The position numbers and the translations under genes are program-made. From Glaciecola amylolytica (GTDB taxonomy: Bacteria; Bacteroidota; Bacteroidia; Flavobacteriales_D; Crocinitomicaceae), in NCBI GenBank assembly GCA_003856375.1, contig CP034120.1:248001-312000 (forward strand): a stretch of DNA of 64,000 bases. Reading direction: 5' to 3'. Each line of letters starts with the position of its first letter. Within the stretch, counting starts at the first letter, position 1. Of this stretch, positions 16,712-25,986 are shown piece by piece. Below the pieces are notes generated by a model. It ran no database searches. It had not been told where the DNA came from and was given only the letters and a program-made list of their open reading frames with translations.

Positions 16712-18991
16712 CTAAGGTTTCAGAATAAGTACTGAAGGGGTGTTAGTTAACCATAGGCTTTGCGTTTCAACTGCTTTTTTCCAGCTGTCGTGACTAATAA
16801 GCATCAAATCCTGCTGACTCATAAAATCCTTGTCCAAACGAGGTTCCGTTTGCAAAGAAATATGGTTGGGAGCAACTTGTTCGATCATGCGGATAGACTC
16901 TTTTAACTCGGGGTGCGTTTTTACGATCCCTGAGGAATCGATGATTACCACTCGTGCATTGCTGTGATGGATCAGTTTTTGGGCATAAACCAATAAGAAA
17001 CTATCGTGGATGGAGAAAACAGGTAGAAATACGTTCTCCACTTTTTCCAGGTTTTTATCGATCACAATTCCAACCGGAAGCTTGGCGTTTTTAATCAATT
17101 GACGCGTGCGCTCATCAAAAATAGTGTTCTCGAAAAGCGGCTCTTTCCCGGTAATGGTTTCGTACAAACGTTCAGGATTGATCAATTTGGTCGTGAACCC
17201 AAGGATTCTTCCCAAAAGTGAACCTTCGAAAACAGATCTTCCGATTCCGATCAATAACAAATCAAAATTCCCTGCGTTGGATGTGTCCGTAATTTCCTTG
17301 TCGATGTCTACCGTTGGTTTGAACAAGGTAACAACCGGAATGTGCAGTTTTTGTGATTCCTCGCTGATCGGTGCAAAGCTCACACGTTCGTATTCTTCTG
17401 CATTGAACTGATTCAGGTCATTACTCAATGAAACGTGCAGTGCCGTGATGTTTGCATTTTCCGGTGATTTGCGGATAAAGCTGTTTGCCAGTCGAAGTAA
17501 GGTTCGGCCTCTTTCCGGACTTCCGAATGACAATAAAATAGAATATTTGGTTGAAAGCTCCTGTGTGCTGTTGATTTGTTCTTCCGTTTTCTTTTCAGGC
17601 ATAAAATGGTTGATCAGGTCGAGAAGCGGACCGGTCATAAACGTGGTGATTAGCGCCATGATGACGAGCATTGCAAAAATCTCATCTGAAAGAACACCTA
17701 AATCGTATCCGATGTTCAAGACAATCAATTCCATCAAACCGCGGGTGTTCATCAGCGCACCGATAATCAAACTGTCTCTCCAGTTCTGACCTACAAATCG
17801 GGCTGCGAGTGCAGAACCGAGGAATTTTCCGGTTGTTGCCACGGCAATGATCAGAAGTGCAATCGACCACAAATGCCAGTCGTTCAGTAACCCGATTTGT
17901 GTTCTTAATCCGGTGAAAACGAAGAAGAGCGGAAGGAGTAAAAGCACGGAAACATCTTCTATTTTTTCAATGAAAATTTTTCTGAAATTCATATTGGAAG
18001 GCATGATTACTCCGGCTAAAAAGGCTCCGAATAAAGCATGAATTCCGATAACTTCTGTTGTAAATGCAGAAACCAAAAGGGTGATAAAGAAGATTGCTAC
18101 AACCGGTTTGCTCAGACTTTCCTTGTTGGAATGTTTATCTCCCAATCGCTTTAAGAATGGTTGAACAAACTTCAACATGATCAGAACATACGCAATTGCC
18201 ATGAAAATGATGTAGATGGAGCTTAAAACAGATCCGGCTTTTACAATCGCAATAACAGCTGCCAAAATACACCATGCGGTAATATCATCGGCTGCAGCAC
18301 AAGTGATTACAATAGAACCCAGTTTTGTTTTACTTAAACCCCGTTCCTGAACAATCCGGGCAAGTACCGGAAAGGCCGTGATACTCATCGAAATTCCGAT
18401 GAACAAAGAGAAAGAAAGGAAGTTTACATTATCGGGAGCAAATTCGGAATAAATCAGATAAGCCAGACCAACTCCCAATGTGAACGGGAAAATAATACTC
18501 GCATGGCTGATAACAACTGCATCGTTTGCTTTGTTTTTAAGGGTTTTAAGTTCCAGTTCCATTCCGACCACAAACATGAAGAGAATCAAACCGATCTGAC
18601 TTAAGAATTTCAGGTTATCCATCGATTTATCAGGAAACACGAACTGCGAAAATTCCGGGAAGTACATTCCGATGAAAGATGGTCCGAGGAAAATTCCGGC
18701 AATAATCTCTCCGATAACGGATGGCTGACCGATCTTTTTACAGAAGAATCCGAAAATGCGCGCTACGACAATGATTGTGACAATTTGAAGCAAGAGAATT
18801 GCTAAAGGATGTGTCAGATTGTGATAATACGTTTCTGTAAATTGCTGCCAGGTTGAAGCGGTTACTTCCGGTTTGAAAGTGGTTACTTTTCCTTTTTCCA
18901 AACCGCTTCCTGAAACAATGACTCCAAAGATCAAAGTAGCAAAACCGCCGATGGTCAGAATGTAAAACAACAGATTTTTGAGATTACGCAT
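16712..18991 (-). CDS. CPA2-family cation:proton antiporter with Usp-like domain
   Basis: 759 residues. A leading hydrophobic segment (9-27) and an extracytoplasmic loop precede the antiporter domain (about 55-470), which contains [18 protein letters not shown], the ion-site [10 protein letters not shown], and a late [12 protein letters not shown]. The C-terminal part (about 480-759) resembles Usp-like regulatory domains. It is predicted to exchange Na or K for protons. It differs from the other antiporter here in its extended N-terminus and ion-site sequence, so the pair are homologous but not a recent duplicate. It is transcribed alone; the next gene upstream is the LytTR regulator 100 bp away. 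Confidence 0.88.
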   Translation of the reverse strand: MRNLKNLLFYILTIGGFATLIFGVIVSGSGLEKGKVTTFKPEVTASTWQQFTETYYHNLTHPLAILLLQIVTIIVVARIFGFFCKKIGQPSVIGEIIAGIFLGPSFIGMYFPEFSQFVFPDKSMDNLKFLSQIGLILFMFVVGMELELKTLKNKANDAVVISHASIIFPFTLGVGLAYLIYSEFAPDNVNFLSFSLFIGISMSITAFPVLARIVQERGLSKTKLGSIVITCAAADDITAWCILAAVIAIVKAGSVLSSIYIIFMAIAYVLIMLKFVQPFLKRLGDKHSNKESLSKPVVAIFFITLLVSAFTTEVIGIHALFGAFLAGVIMPSNMNFRKIFIEKIEDVSVLLLLPLFFVFTGLRTQIGLLNDWHLWSIALLIIAVATTGKFLGSALAARFVGQNWRDSLIIGALMNTRGLMELIVLNIGYDLGVLSDEIFAMLVIMALITTFMTGPLLDLINHFMPEKKTEEQINSTQELSTKYSILLSFGSPERGRTLLRLANSFIRKSPENANITALHVSLSNDLNQFNAEEYERVSFAPISEESQKLHIPVVTLFKPTVDIDKEITDTSNAGNFDLLLIGIGRSVFEGSLLGRILGFTTKLINPERLYETITGKEPLFENTIFDERTRQLIKNAKLPVGIVIDKNLEKVENVFLPVFSIHDSFLLVYAQKLIHHSNARVVIIDSSGIVKTHPELKESIRMIEQVAPNHISLQTEPRLDKDFMSQQDLMLISHDSWKKAVETQSLWLTNTPSVLILKP

Positions 18992-19091
18992 ATGCTGGAA
19001 TTTTTAGCAAAAGTAAATTTGTCTGTCAGGAAGGGAAAATACTTTTTTTAAGAATGTACTGAAACCCCTTTTTATTGTACTGAGTTCAGAA

Positions 19092-19811
19092 CTACTGCTG
19101 TTGAAACACTTCCAGAAAGGATTTCCGGTAGTTTTCACTCAGATTAAACTCGATGTATTTCCCTTCTTCATTTCGCAGTTTGCTGATTACAAAATCTCCC
19201 TGATACCCCTGAATGAAGTCTTTGGAAATCAATTCTGACTTTGAAATCCGGACGAAGAAAACGGCATCCAATTCCTGCAATAATTGATCGAACGATTTGT
19301 TCTTTACAACCAATTGATCTCCGTTTTTCAGCAGCATTAATTTGTCTCTCCGATCGTATGTGTCGGTTGAAAAAGAAACAATATGCGACTGCTGGATGGA
19401 AAGTTTTCCTTTACTGGTATTGACCGTCCAGGTGGCCTGAGATTTTAATTGTTCGATCTGAATGTGCACTTTTTCGATAGCGCGGGTCAAACGTTCTCTT
19501 TGAACGGGTTTTCTCAAATAATCAATTGCTTCAATGTCGAAAGCATCTGCGGCATATTCGTTGTGTGCCGTTGTGAAAATGATCGGGACTGATTTTAGTT
19601 CCCGTGCAACTTCCAATCCGGTCAGACTGGGCATCACAATATCGGAAATACAGAAGTCGAAAGACAGATTTTTGATTTCGGAAAGAAAAAGAACCGGATC
19701 GTCGAATGCTTTCACAACTTCAATTCCGGGTATCGAATCACACAAGGTGCGCAAATATGCAAGAGCCAGTAATTCGTCGTCCAGTAATACAACCCGAAGT
19801 GTCTTATCCAT
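19092..19811 (-). CDS. LytTR-family response regulator
   Basis: 239 residues. A receiver domain (about 5-120) has the acidic pair D11-D12, phospho-acceptor D57 in FCISDIVMP, and the conserved T and K in TTAHNEYAAD and LRKPVQRER. A LytTR DNA-binding domain follows (about 138-235), with VRISKSELIS and NEEGKYIEFNLSENYRKSF. It is the cognate regulator of the overlapping kinase gene (8-bp overlap, kinase upstream), so signal and output are made together. Such Bacteroidota pairs control their own operon and envelope or metabolic genes; the target here is not visible. No other gene appears joined to the pair. Confidence 0.92.
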   Translation of the reverse strand: MDKTLRVVLLDDELLALAYLRTLCDSIPGIEVVKAFDDPVLFLSEIKNLSFDFCISDIVMPSLTGLEVARELKSVPIIFTTAHNEYAADAFDIEAIDYLRKPVQRERLTRAIEKVHIQIEQLKSQATWTVNTSKGKLSIQQSHIVSFSTDTYDRRDKLMLLKNGDQLVVKNKSFDQLLQELDAVFFVRISKSELISKDFIQGYQGDFVISKLRNEEGKYIEFNLSENYRKSFLEVFQQQ

Positions 19812-20532
19812 TTAATTGCAGCTTTAACTGAGCATGAAAAACAGGTTTTTCACTTTTCAGGGTGAGTTGATAAGCATCCGGATAAGCTATTTTCAATCGT
19901 TCTTCCAGATTTTTCAGTCCCAAACCGCTTCGTTCCTTTTTCAAAGGAGCTCTTTCGGAAATCCGGTTACTGACTTCCAGAAGAAATTCTCCGTTTTTGA
20001 TCTCCAAATGAATGGATATAAATGATTCGTTCTTTTGAAAATCAGTGTGTTTAAATGCGTTTTCGATCAAATCGATTGTGATTAAAGGCAAAATCTTCAG
20101 ATTTCCGATCCGTTCGTCCTCCAGATTAATCGTATTTCGAATCCGCAAATCAAAAAGCGGACTGAGCTTAAGCCGGTTGATCTCGATGAAATTTGCGGCA
20201 AAATCCATTTCTTCACGCAAACTGACAAGCGGCTGATCACTTTCATAAAGCACATAATCCAGAACACCCGAAAGTTTGTCCATCGAATAGTACGTCTGAT
20301 AAGCATGTGATTGAATCGAATTCAATGCATTTTTGAACAGGTGCGGATTCAGTTTGTATCGGATGGAGCTCAATTCATTGGAATGAACGCGTGTATTCAA
20401 CTCCTGATTTTTCAAGCTTAGTTCACGGGTTATTTTCCGGGAGTCTTTCAATTTCACGTAAAGCATTCTGCAGTAAACTGCAAGTGCCAGAAAGAGTACT
20501 GAAACCGAAAAAAGTGCTATTGAAACCATCAT
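19804..20532 (-). CDS. LytS/His_kinase-type sensor histidine kinase, sensor-less
   Basis: 242 residues. One N-terminal transmembrane helix (about 3-25), a coiled-coil (about 28-58), then the His_kinase domain with the H-box LNPHLFKNALNSI (H64), and an ATPase half with LIENAFKH (N-box) and GLGLKNLEERL (G-box). No periplasmic sensor domain is present, so signal reception must involve the membrane helix, the coiled-coil or a partner protein. The H-box departs slightly from the usual NPHFLFN. It overlaps the regulator gene by 8 bp and is probably translated with it. Certain in family; the stimulus is unknown. Confidence 0.9.
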   Translation of the reverse strand: MMVSIALFSVSVLFLALAVYCRMLYVKLKDSRKITRELSLKNQELNTRVHSNELSSIRYKLNPHLFKNALNSIQSHAYQTYYSMDKLSGVLDYVLYESDQPLVSLREEMDFAANFIEINRLKLSPLFDLRIRNTINLEDERIGNLKILPLITIDLIENAFKHTDFQKNESFISIHLEIKNGEFLLEVSNRISERAPLKKERSGLGLKNLEERLKIAYPDAYQLTLKSEKPVFHAQLKLQLNG

Positions 20533-20664
20533 TCTAGAGGTCGAAGATATGACTTTTGAGATTTAAAAAGATCATTCGGCTCCGGCTAATTCTATTTTAG
20601 TTCTCTTTTAATTGAGTTCTGCTAAGAGCACTTATCACATAGGAATCAAACTATTCAGCGAATA

Positions 20665-21822
20665 TTATTCAATTCTGAAGATCTTTTCCGTAGTTCCATC
20701 ATCATAAACATAGATCAGGGGCGTATTGGGTTTGTCTTCGGTTTCCCTGCCTGTCAGATCAACGATTTTCACAAGCTGTTTGTCCTTCGTGTTGAGTTCA
20801 TTTATTCCAAGAAACCGATTGATCCGGCTAATGTGAGAAGCAGGCTGGCTGAATTGACCGCCGCAATAAATCACATTGTCATAATCCTCCAAACAAATGA
20901 TTGCTTCATTGAATTGTGACCCGATTTGAATCCACGAAGTTCCGTTCCATTTCATTACTGCTCTTTGTGTGAGTGAAGGACTGCTTCCGAATAAACTTGC
21001 TGCAATGAACAAGTCGCCGTCAAATTCCCAGAATTCGCTTACGGATTTAATCGCAGGATCTCCCATTGATGTGTAATTAATACCGTCCCATCTGGCAATG
21101 CCATTCATGTTGACACCATTAATCGTGTTCCAGACATTCCCGATTAATAAATCACCTTGAAAACTTTTCAAGGCATGCGCCGTGGTAAAAACAATTCCGG
21201 GATCAAAACGTTCCCAGTTGACACCATTCCAACGGGCAATGTTTTTAACCGTCGTGTCAGACCCCGAAGCGGTAAAAAGACCTGTTGCATACAAGGTGTT
21301 GTTATGTATTTCCAAAAAATCAACGATATCATTCAAACCGGATCCCATTGGATTCCAGGTCGTGCCATTCCATGAAGCAATGTTCTTGATTGGAACTCCT
21401 CCGATTGAACTGAATCTACCGCCGGAAATCAACAGATTATTATAGGTAATAAGCTTTTTGGTGGATGACCATGTTGATTGATCGAAAATTCCTCCAACTT
21501 GTTCCCACTGCCCGTTCACTAACTTATAAACTCTTGATTGTGATCCTACATATGGGTAATCACCTCCTGTGCAAAGTGTATTGTTATAGATACTGAAGGT
21601 TAAAGGTGAGGCAATTCCGAATAAACTGGGATAGTGTGTCCAGGTTAATCCGTCCCACGATTTTACTTCACCGGTAAATTTCCCGCCGACAAAGAGTTCC
21701 CCGTCGAATTTGATCATGTCATAAACAATATCATCAACACCTCCACTGACATGATCCCAATCCTGAGCTGTTGAAATGGTTGGTGTTAGAAAAAGTGCGA
21801 AGAAAAAAAACAGATTTTTCAT
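20665..21822 (-). CDS. T9SS-type secreted repeat protein (WNG repeats)
   Basis: 385 residues from ATG 21822; the longer frame to 21948 lacks a signal peptide. Signal peptide about 1-19 (ends STAQ). The body is built of about eight repeats, each with a WNGTTW or WDGxxW motif and a xLYxxGxF strand, resembling delta-60/kelch-like propeller repeats. The C-terminus reads KIVDLTGRETEDKPNT then LIYVYDDGTTEKIFRIE. This is a recurrent end in some Bacteroidota secreted proteins and a probable variant T9SS sorting signal, distinct from the YPNP type. Function is unknown; a surface beta-propeller is likely. Confidence 0.7.
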   Translation of the reverse strand: MKNLFFFFALFLTPTISTAQDWDHVSGGVDDIVYDMIKFDGELFVGGKFTGEVKSWDGLTWTHYPSLFGIASPLTFSIYNNTLCTGGDYPYVGSQSRVYKLVNGQWEQVGGIFDQSTWSSTKKLITYNNLLISGGRFSSIGGVPIKNIASWNGTTWNPMGSGLNDIVDFLEIHNNTLYATGLFTASGSDTTVKNIARWNGVNWERFDPGIVFTTAHALKSFQGDLLIGNVWNTINGVNMNGIARWDGINYTSMGDPAIKSVSEFWEFDGDLFIAASLFGSSPSLTQRAVMKWNGTSWIQIGSQFNEAIICLEDYDNVIYCGGQFSQPASHISRINRFLGINELNTKDKQLVKIVDLTGRETEDKPNTPLIYVYDDGTTEKIFRIE

Positions 21823-22062
21823 AATAGGTTGATTTTGTTTTAGGTTGATTAATTGATTTAGGATGAATGAACTAATTGAATTATTCATTCTGATTGCGCT
21901 TTGAAACGGTTCGTTTTCAGATTTATTATTTGGCATGAAGTAATTCATTGTATTTGCCCTGATAAAAATGAATGATGAGTTTCATTTTTAATAGTCTACT
22001 TGTTTTGTAGAATATTAACAGCTGTTTTTTCAACATTCGGGAATCTTTTTCTTTTTTTTCAC

Positions 22063-22070
22063 TAATTTCG
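22063..22070 (+). promoter_or_regulatory. -7 box upstream of metK
   Basis: TAATTTCG, a near fit to TAnnTTTG, 27 bp before the ATG. No clear -33 element and no recognisable SAM riboswitch is seen in the upstream 270 bp. Confidence 0.35.
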
Positions 22071-22097
22071 CACCCATAAATTTTATAATCAAGGACT

Positions 22098-23378
22098 ATG
22101 TCATACTTGTTTACCTCAGAATCTGTTTCTGAAGGACACCCGGATAAAGTAGCGGATCAGATCTCAGATGCGCTAATTGATAACTTTATGGCTTTTGACC
22201 CGACGTCGAAAGTCGCTTGCGAAACCTTAGTAACGACAGGACAGGTAGTTTTGGCCGGAGAGGTAAAAACGAATACATATTTGGATGTTCAGACGATTGC
22301 TCGTGAAGTGATCCGTAAAATCGGATATACCAAATCTGAATACATGTTTGAAGCGAATTCTTGCGGTATTCTTTCTGCAATTCATGACCAATCTTCTGAT
22401 ATCAATCAGGGAGTTGACCGCAAAGTTTCAAATGATGATTTTGAAGCGAAAGCTGAAGCTCAGGGAGCTGGAGACCAGGGAATGATGTTTGGTTACGCAA
22501 CGAAGGAGACTGATAATTATATGCCTTTAGCATTGGATTTAGCGCATAAAATTTTGCAGGAGCTTTCTCAAATCCGTAACAGCGAACCTCACGTTATCGG
22601 TTATTTGCGTCCGGATGCAAAATCTCAGGTAACGATCGAATATTCTGATGATAATGTTCCGCAACGTATCGATACGATTGTAGTTTCTACTCAACACGAT
22701 GATTTCGGAACAGAAGCTGACATGTTGAAGAAAATCAATGACGATATCGTAAATATTGTAATTCCTCGTGTGAAAGCAAAATTGAAGCCGGAATTGCAAG
22801 CGTTGTTTAACGATCAGATTACTTACCATATCAACCCAACAGGAAAATTCGTTATCGGAGGACCTCACGGAGATACTGGTTTGACAGGTCGTAAAATTAT
22901 CGTTGATACTTACGGTGGAAAAGGTGCTCACGGTGGTGGAGCTTTCTCAGGAAAAGATCCGTCTAAAGTGGATCGTTCTGCAGCTTATGCTACACGTCAC
23001 ATCGCGAAAAACCTGGTTGCTGCAGGTTTGTGTGATGAGGTTCTGGTACAGGTTTCTTATGCAATTGGTGTTGCTAAACCTTGTGGTTTGTTCATCAATA
23101 CTTACGGAACAGCGAAAGTAAACATCACAGATGGTGAACTTGCTAAGAAATGTGCGGAGATCTTCGACATGCGTCCTTATGCAATTGAGCAACGTTTGAA
23201 ATTGAGAAACCCGATTTATTCTGAAACTGCTGCTTACGGTCACATGGGACGTAAGAACGAAGTAGTGAAGAAAACATTCAACGCTCCTGACGGAACTCAG
23301 GTTGTGAAAGAAGTTGAATTGTTTACATGGGAGAAATTAGACTTTGTAGATAAAGTAAAAGCTGCTTTCGGATTGTAA
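22098..23378 (+). CDS. metK: S-adenosylmethionine synthetase
   Basis: Makes S-adenosylmethionine from methionine and ATP; cytoplasmic and essential for methylation. The 426 residues fit the family. Motifs in order: [13 protein letters not shown] (about 13-25), the ATP site [12 protein letters not shown] (about 123-134), [21 protein letters not shown], and [19 protein letters not shown] with the catalytic residues. The start ATG follows AAGGACT. It is monocistronic, followed by a strong terminator. Very confident. Confidence 0.97.
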   Translation: MSYLFTSESVSEGHPDKVADQISDALIDNFMAFDPTSKVACETLVTTGQVVLAGEVKTNTYLDVQTIAREVIRKIGYTKSEYMFEANSCGILSAIHDQSSDINQGVDRKVSNDDFEAKAEAQGAGDQGMMFGYATKETDNYMPLALDLAHKILQELSQIRNSEPHVIGYLRPDAKSQVTIEYSDDNVPQRIDTIVVSTQHDDFGTEADMLKKINDDIVNIVIPRVKAKLKPELQALFNDQITYHINPTGKFVIGGPHGDTGLTGRKIIVDTYGGKGAHGGGAFSGKDPSKVDRSAAYATRHIAKNLVAAGLCDEVLVQVSYAIGVAKPCGLFINTYGTAKVNITDGELAKKCAEIFDMRPYAIEQRLKLRNPIYSETAAYGHMGRKNEVVKKTFNAPDGTQVVKEVELFTWEKLDFVDKVKAAFGL

Positions 23379-23400
23379 GAAAGTGCTGAAACAAAATAGA

Positions 23401-23433
23401 AACCCTGACTCCGGCTTTTCGGACGTCAGGGTT
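23401..23433 (+). terminator. metK rho-independent terminator
   Basis: Arms AACCCTGAC and GTCAGGGTT followed by TTTTT, 23 bp after the metK stop. Confidence 0.88.
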
Positions 23434-23526
23434 TTTTGTTTGTTACCTTTTTGTAAGATTGTATTCTATAGGAGAATAAGTCCTGTTGGTTTGGATTTAT
23501 TTGGAAGTAGTTTTTGGTCTTTGGTG

Positions 23527-23554
23527 AAATCACAGAACAGATGTTCTGTGATTT
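23527..23554. terminator. perfect hairpin with T-tract beyond the helicase gene
   Basis: 13-bp perfect arms AAATCACAGAACA and TGTTCTGTGATTT separated by 2 bases, followed by a T-tract. It could end transcription from either side. Confidence 0.55.
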
Positions 23555-23566
23555 TTTTGTTTCATT

Positions 23567-23591
23567 TTGCCATATCGCAATATTGCGAACC
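23567..23591 (+). repeat. dispersed palindromic element, copy A
   Basis: A 25-bp sequence beginning TTGCCATATCGC and containing the perfect 12-bp palindrome CGCAATATTGCG, then AACC. It is identical to 62001-62025 and differs by one base from the minus-strand copy at 30228-30252. It lies 37 bp past the helicase stop. Confidence 0.8.
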
Positions 23592-23627
23592 CCTTGATTT
23601 TATTGGTGCTTCAGAGCGTTTTTTTTG

Positions 23628-25928
23628 CTACAACATCTTCGATGCCTGAACCAGTTTCAACTCCCCATAACTCACTTTATCACCCAATTCATCTTTGATT
23701 GTTCCCAGTGTTTTCCCTTCAGTTCCTTCCAGATATCCTTCAATTTCACTAATGCGTTTCGGATCTAAAATATCCGCGAGATCAATTTTTTCCTGACGGA
23801 TCAGTTTGGCGAAATGTCCTTCAATGGTTGAAACACCCAGTTGACGTTCACGCGCAATCTCTTCAATCGTTTTGCCTTGTTCATATAATTCAAGGGTGAT
23901 TTCATAAGTGTCTTTCTTAACCACTTTTTCTTCCTTGACTTTTTTCTGTTTGACCAGTTGAACAACATCGGTGTATTCTTCTTCCATCATTTCATCCATC
24001 ATGGAGCGATTTGCTCTTAATTCCTGCTGAATGCTCTGGCTTTTTGCAATGACATAATTGGTCAGCTCGGGAGCTTTGATCGTTTCTTTGGTAAACGGCT
24101 TTTGATTGGCCACGGCTTCCATCAGCAAGCGCGCTTTCATCAAACGGTGCACAACAGCTACTACTTCCTGTTCCAGTTCTTCCAGTTCATCGTTGTATTG
24201 CTTCGTTTTTTTGATTTTGGACAACTCGTAACGTCTTTTCATAATGGAATAGACTTGCGCGTCCAATGGCTTGTAGAAATACAAATAAGCGGCTTGTACG
24301 CGTTCGTGAACAAAATTCCAATCCGGATTTTCGTTGGAAAAGATATTTGTCAGCTGATTTTGGAATTTGCGGGCCGCATCAAAAGTCGATTGAACCGTTT
24401 GAAGCTGATTTGCTGCCCAGGATTTATCTTTTCCTTTTTCGGTTTTTGGTCCCTGAAGTTTGAAACCTAATTCAAAGGTTGCCCACTTGGTGGTGTAATC
24501 ATACCAATCGAAGGCCTGAAAAAGACTCGTGTAAATGAATCGTGCGGTTTCCCTGTCCAGATAAAGTTTCATGACTTCTTCCGGAGCTTTGTTGGAAGAA
24601 TAGGAAACGACTTGCTGATCATTGATCAAGCCATTCATGGAAAGCGGTTTGAGTAATACCAATCCGGAAAGGCTGCGAAGTCTGGAAAGTGCAACATACG
24701 CTTGTCCGGGAGCAAAAACCTGAGAAACGTCCAAGACTGCCTTGTCAAAAGTAAGTCCCTGGCTTTTGTGAATGGTAATGGCCCAGGCCAGTTTGATGGG
24801 GTAATGCACAAACGTTCCGAGTATTTCTTCTTCGATTTCGCCGGATTGTTCGTTGAGGGAATATTTGATGTTGTTCCATTCGTATTTCTCCACAACGATG
24901 CTTCGCTTTTCGTCTTTGAAAAAAACTTCAATTTCTTCGCTGGTCAGGGATTTGATGACTCCCATTTTTCCATTGTAGAAGTTCTTTTCAAATGAAATGT
25001 CATTCTTAATGAACATGATTTGAGCTCCGACTTTCAGTTCGGTATCTTTTTCCAGCGGAAACAAATGCGGAGGAAAATCCCCTTTGATTTCAGCGGAATA
25101 AGTCATTGATTTTTCCGAAAGAGAATTCAGTGCCGTAGCATTTAACTGATCTGCTTTCGAGTTGTGTGTTGTTAAAGTAATGTATCCGTCTTCTTTTGTC
25201 GAATCGAAATGCGGATTGACATATTTTTCCAGTAATTGTTGATCTTCAAGAGTAATTTCGTTGTTTCGTAAGTGATTCAGCAAATCGATAAACAATTGAT
25301 CATCCTGACGAAAGATCTTATCGAGTTCAATATAAACCGGGGCCTGTTCCTGAAAAACATGTGCGTTGAAAAAGAAAATTCCGCGGTAGTATTTCTGAAG
25401 CAAACTCCATTCTTCCGGTTTGATCACGGGAGGAAGCTGCAATAAGTCGCCGATAAACAACACTTGAACTCCTCCGAACGGATCGTTGTTTCTGCGCACA
25501 TTTCTCAAAGTCCAGTCGATGGCATCCAACAAATCGGCACGCAGCATGGAAACTTCGTCGATGATCAGGAGTTCAACACTTCTGATGAGGTTTTGGCGTG
25601 TTTTATTAAAGTGGAAATGACGTTTTAAAGTTTCTTTCGATTCGAACTTGATATTTCCGTTGACCAGTCCTTCTGAAACAAATTCAGGAATGAAGGAGCT
25701 GAAAGGAAGCTGGAAGAAGGAATGGATTGTAACTCCGCCGGCATTTAAAGCTGCAATTCCCGTAGGAGCGACGATCACCGTGTTCTTGTGAGTTGTTTCT
25801 ACAATCTTCCGTAAAAGGGTTGTTTTCCCTGTTCCGGCCTTTCCTGTTAAAAAAACAGGACTATTTGTTTGATTGATAAATCGTTCAGTGAATTCCGCAG
25901 GATTACTAATTGTTTCGTTGTTTTTCAT
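23628..25928 (-). CDS. PIF1-like DNA helicase with C-terminal HTH region
   Basis: 766 residues of an SF1B helicase. Walker A GKAGTGKTT (29-37), then APTGIAALNAGGVTIHSFFQ (PIF1 signature), Walker B LLIDEVSML, an arginine-rich motif, and helicase motifs V/VI near YVALSRLRSLSGLVL (about 395-410) preceded by TIHKSQG. Residues about 500-680 are coiled and lysine-rich. The end (about 690-766) resembles a helix-turn-helix module (KTIEEIARERQLGVSTIEGHF), seen in bacterial HTH-helicases of this type. It probably unwinds DNA with 5'-3' polarity and helps genome maintenance. It is the last gene of the minus-strand run that includes three paralogous secreted proteins. Confidence 0.88.
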   Translation of the reverse strand: MKNNETISNPAEFTERFINQTNSPVFLTGKAGTGKTTLLRKIVETTHKNTVIVAPTGIAALNAGGVTIHSFFQLPFSSFIPEFVSEGLVNGNIKFESKETLKRHFHFNKTRQNLIRSVELLIIDEVSMLRADLLDAIDWTLRNVRRNNDPFGGVQVLFIGDLLQLPPVIKPEEWSLLQKYYRGIFFFNAHVFQEQAPVYIELDKIFRQDDQLFIDLLNHLRNNEITLEDQQLLEKYVNPHFDSTKEDGYITLTTHNSKADQLNATALNSLSEKSMTYSAEIKGDFPPHLFPLEKDTELKVGAQIMFIKNDISFEKNFYNGKMGVIKSLTSEEIEVFFKDEKRSIVVEKYEWNNIKYSLNEQSGEIEEEILGTFVHYPIKLAWAITIHKSQGLTFDKAVLDVSQVFAPGQAYVALSRLRSLSGLVLLKPLSMNGLINDQQVVSYSSNKAPEEVMKLYLDRETARFIYTSLFQAFDWYDYTTKWATFELGFKLQGPKTEKGKDKSWAANQLQTVQSTFDAARKFQNQLTNIFSNENPDWNFVHERVQAAYLYFYKPLDAQVYSIMKRRYELSKIKKTKQYNDELEELEQEVVAVVHRLMKARLLMEAVANQKPFTKETIKAPELTNYVIAKSQSIQQELRANRSMMDEMMEEEYTDVVQLVKQKKVKEEKVVKKDTYEITLELYEQGKTIEEIARERQLGVSTIEGHFAKLIRQEKIDLADILDPKRISEIEGYLEGTEGKTLGTIKDELGDKVSYGELKLVQASKML

Positions 25929-25986
25929 GACTTACTTGAAGTTAAGCAAAATTAGCTTTATCTACAAGTTGAAGTGCAATCTTTCT

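Noticed and set aside
21949-22097. SAM riboswitch ahead of metK
   Set aside because: No conserved stem pattern or terminator/anti-terminator pair is visible in the short leader.
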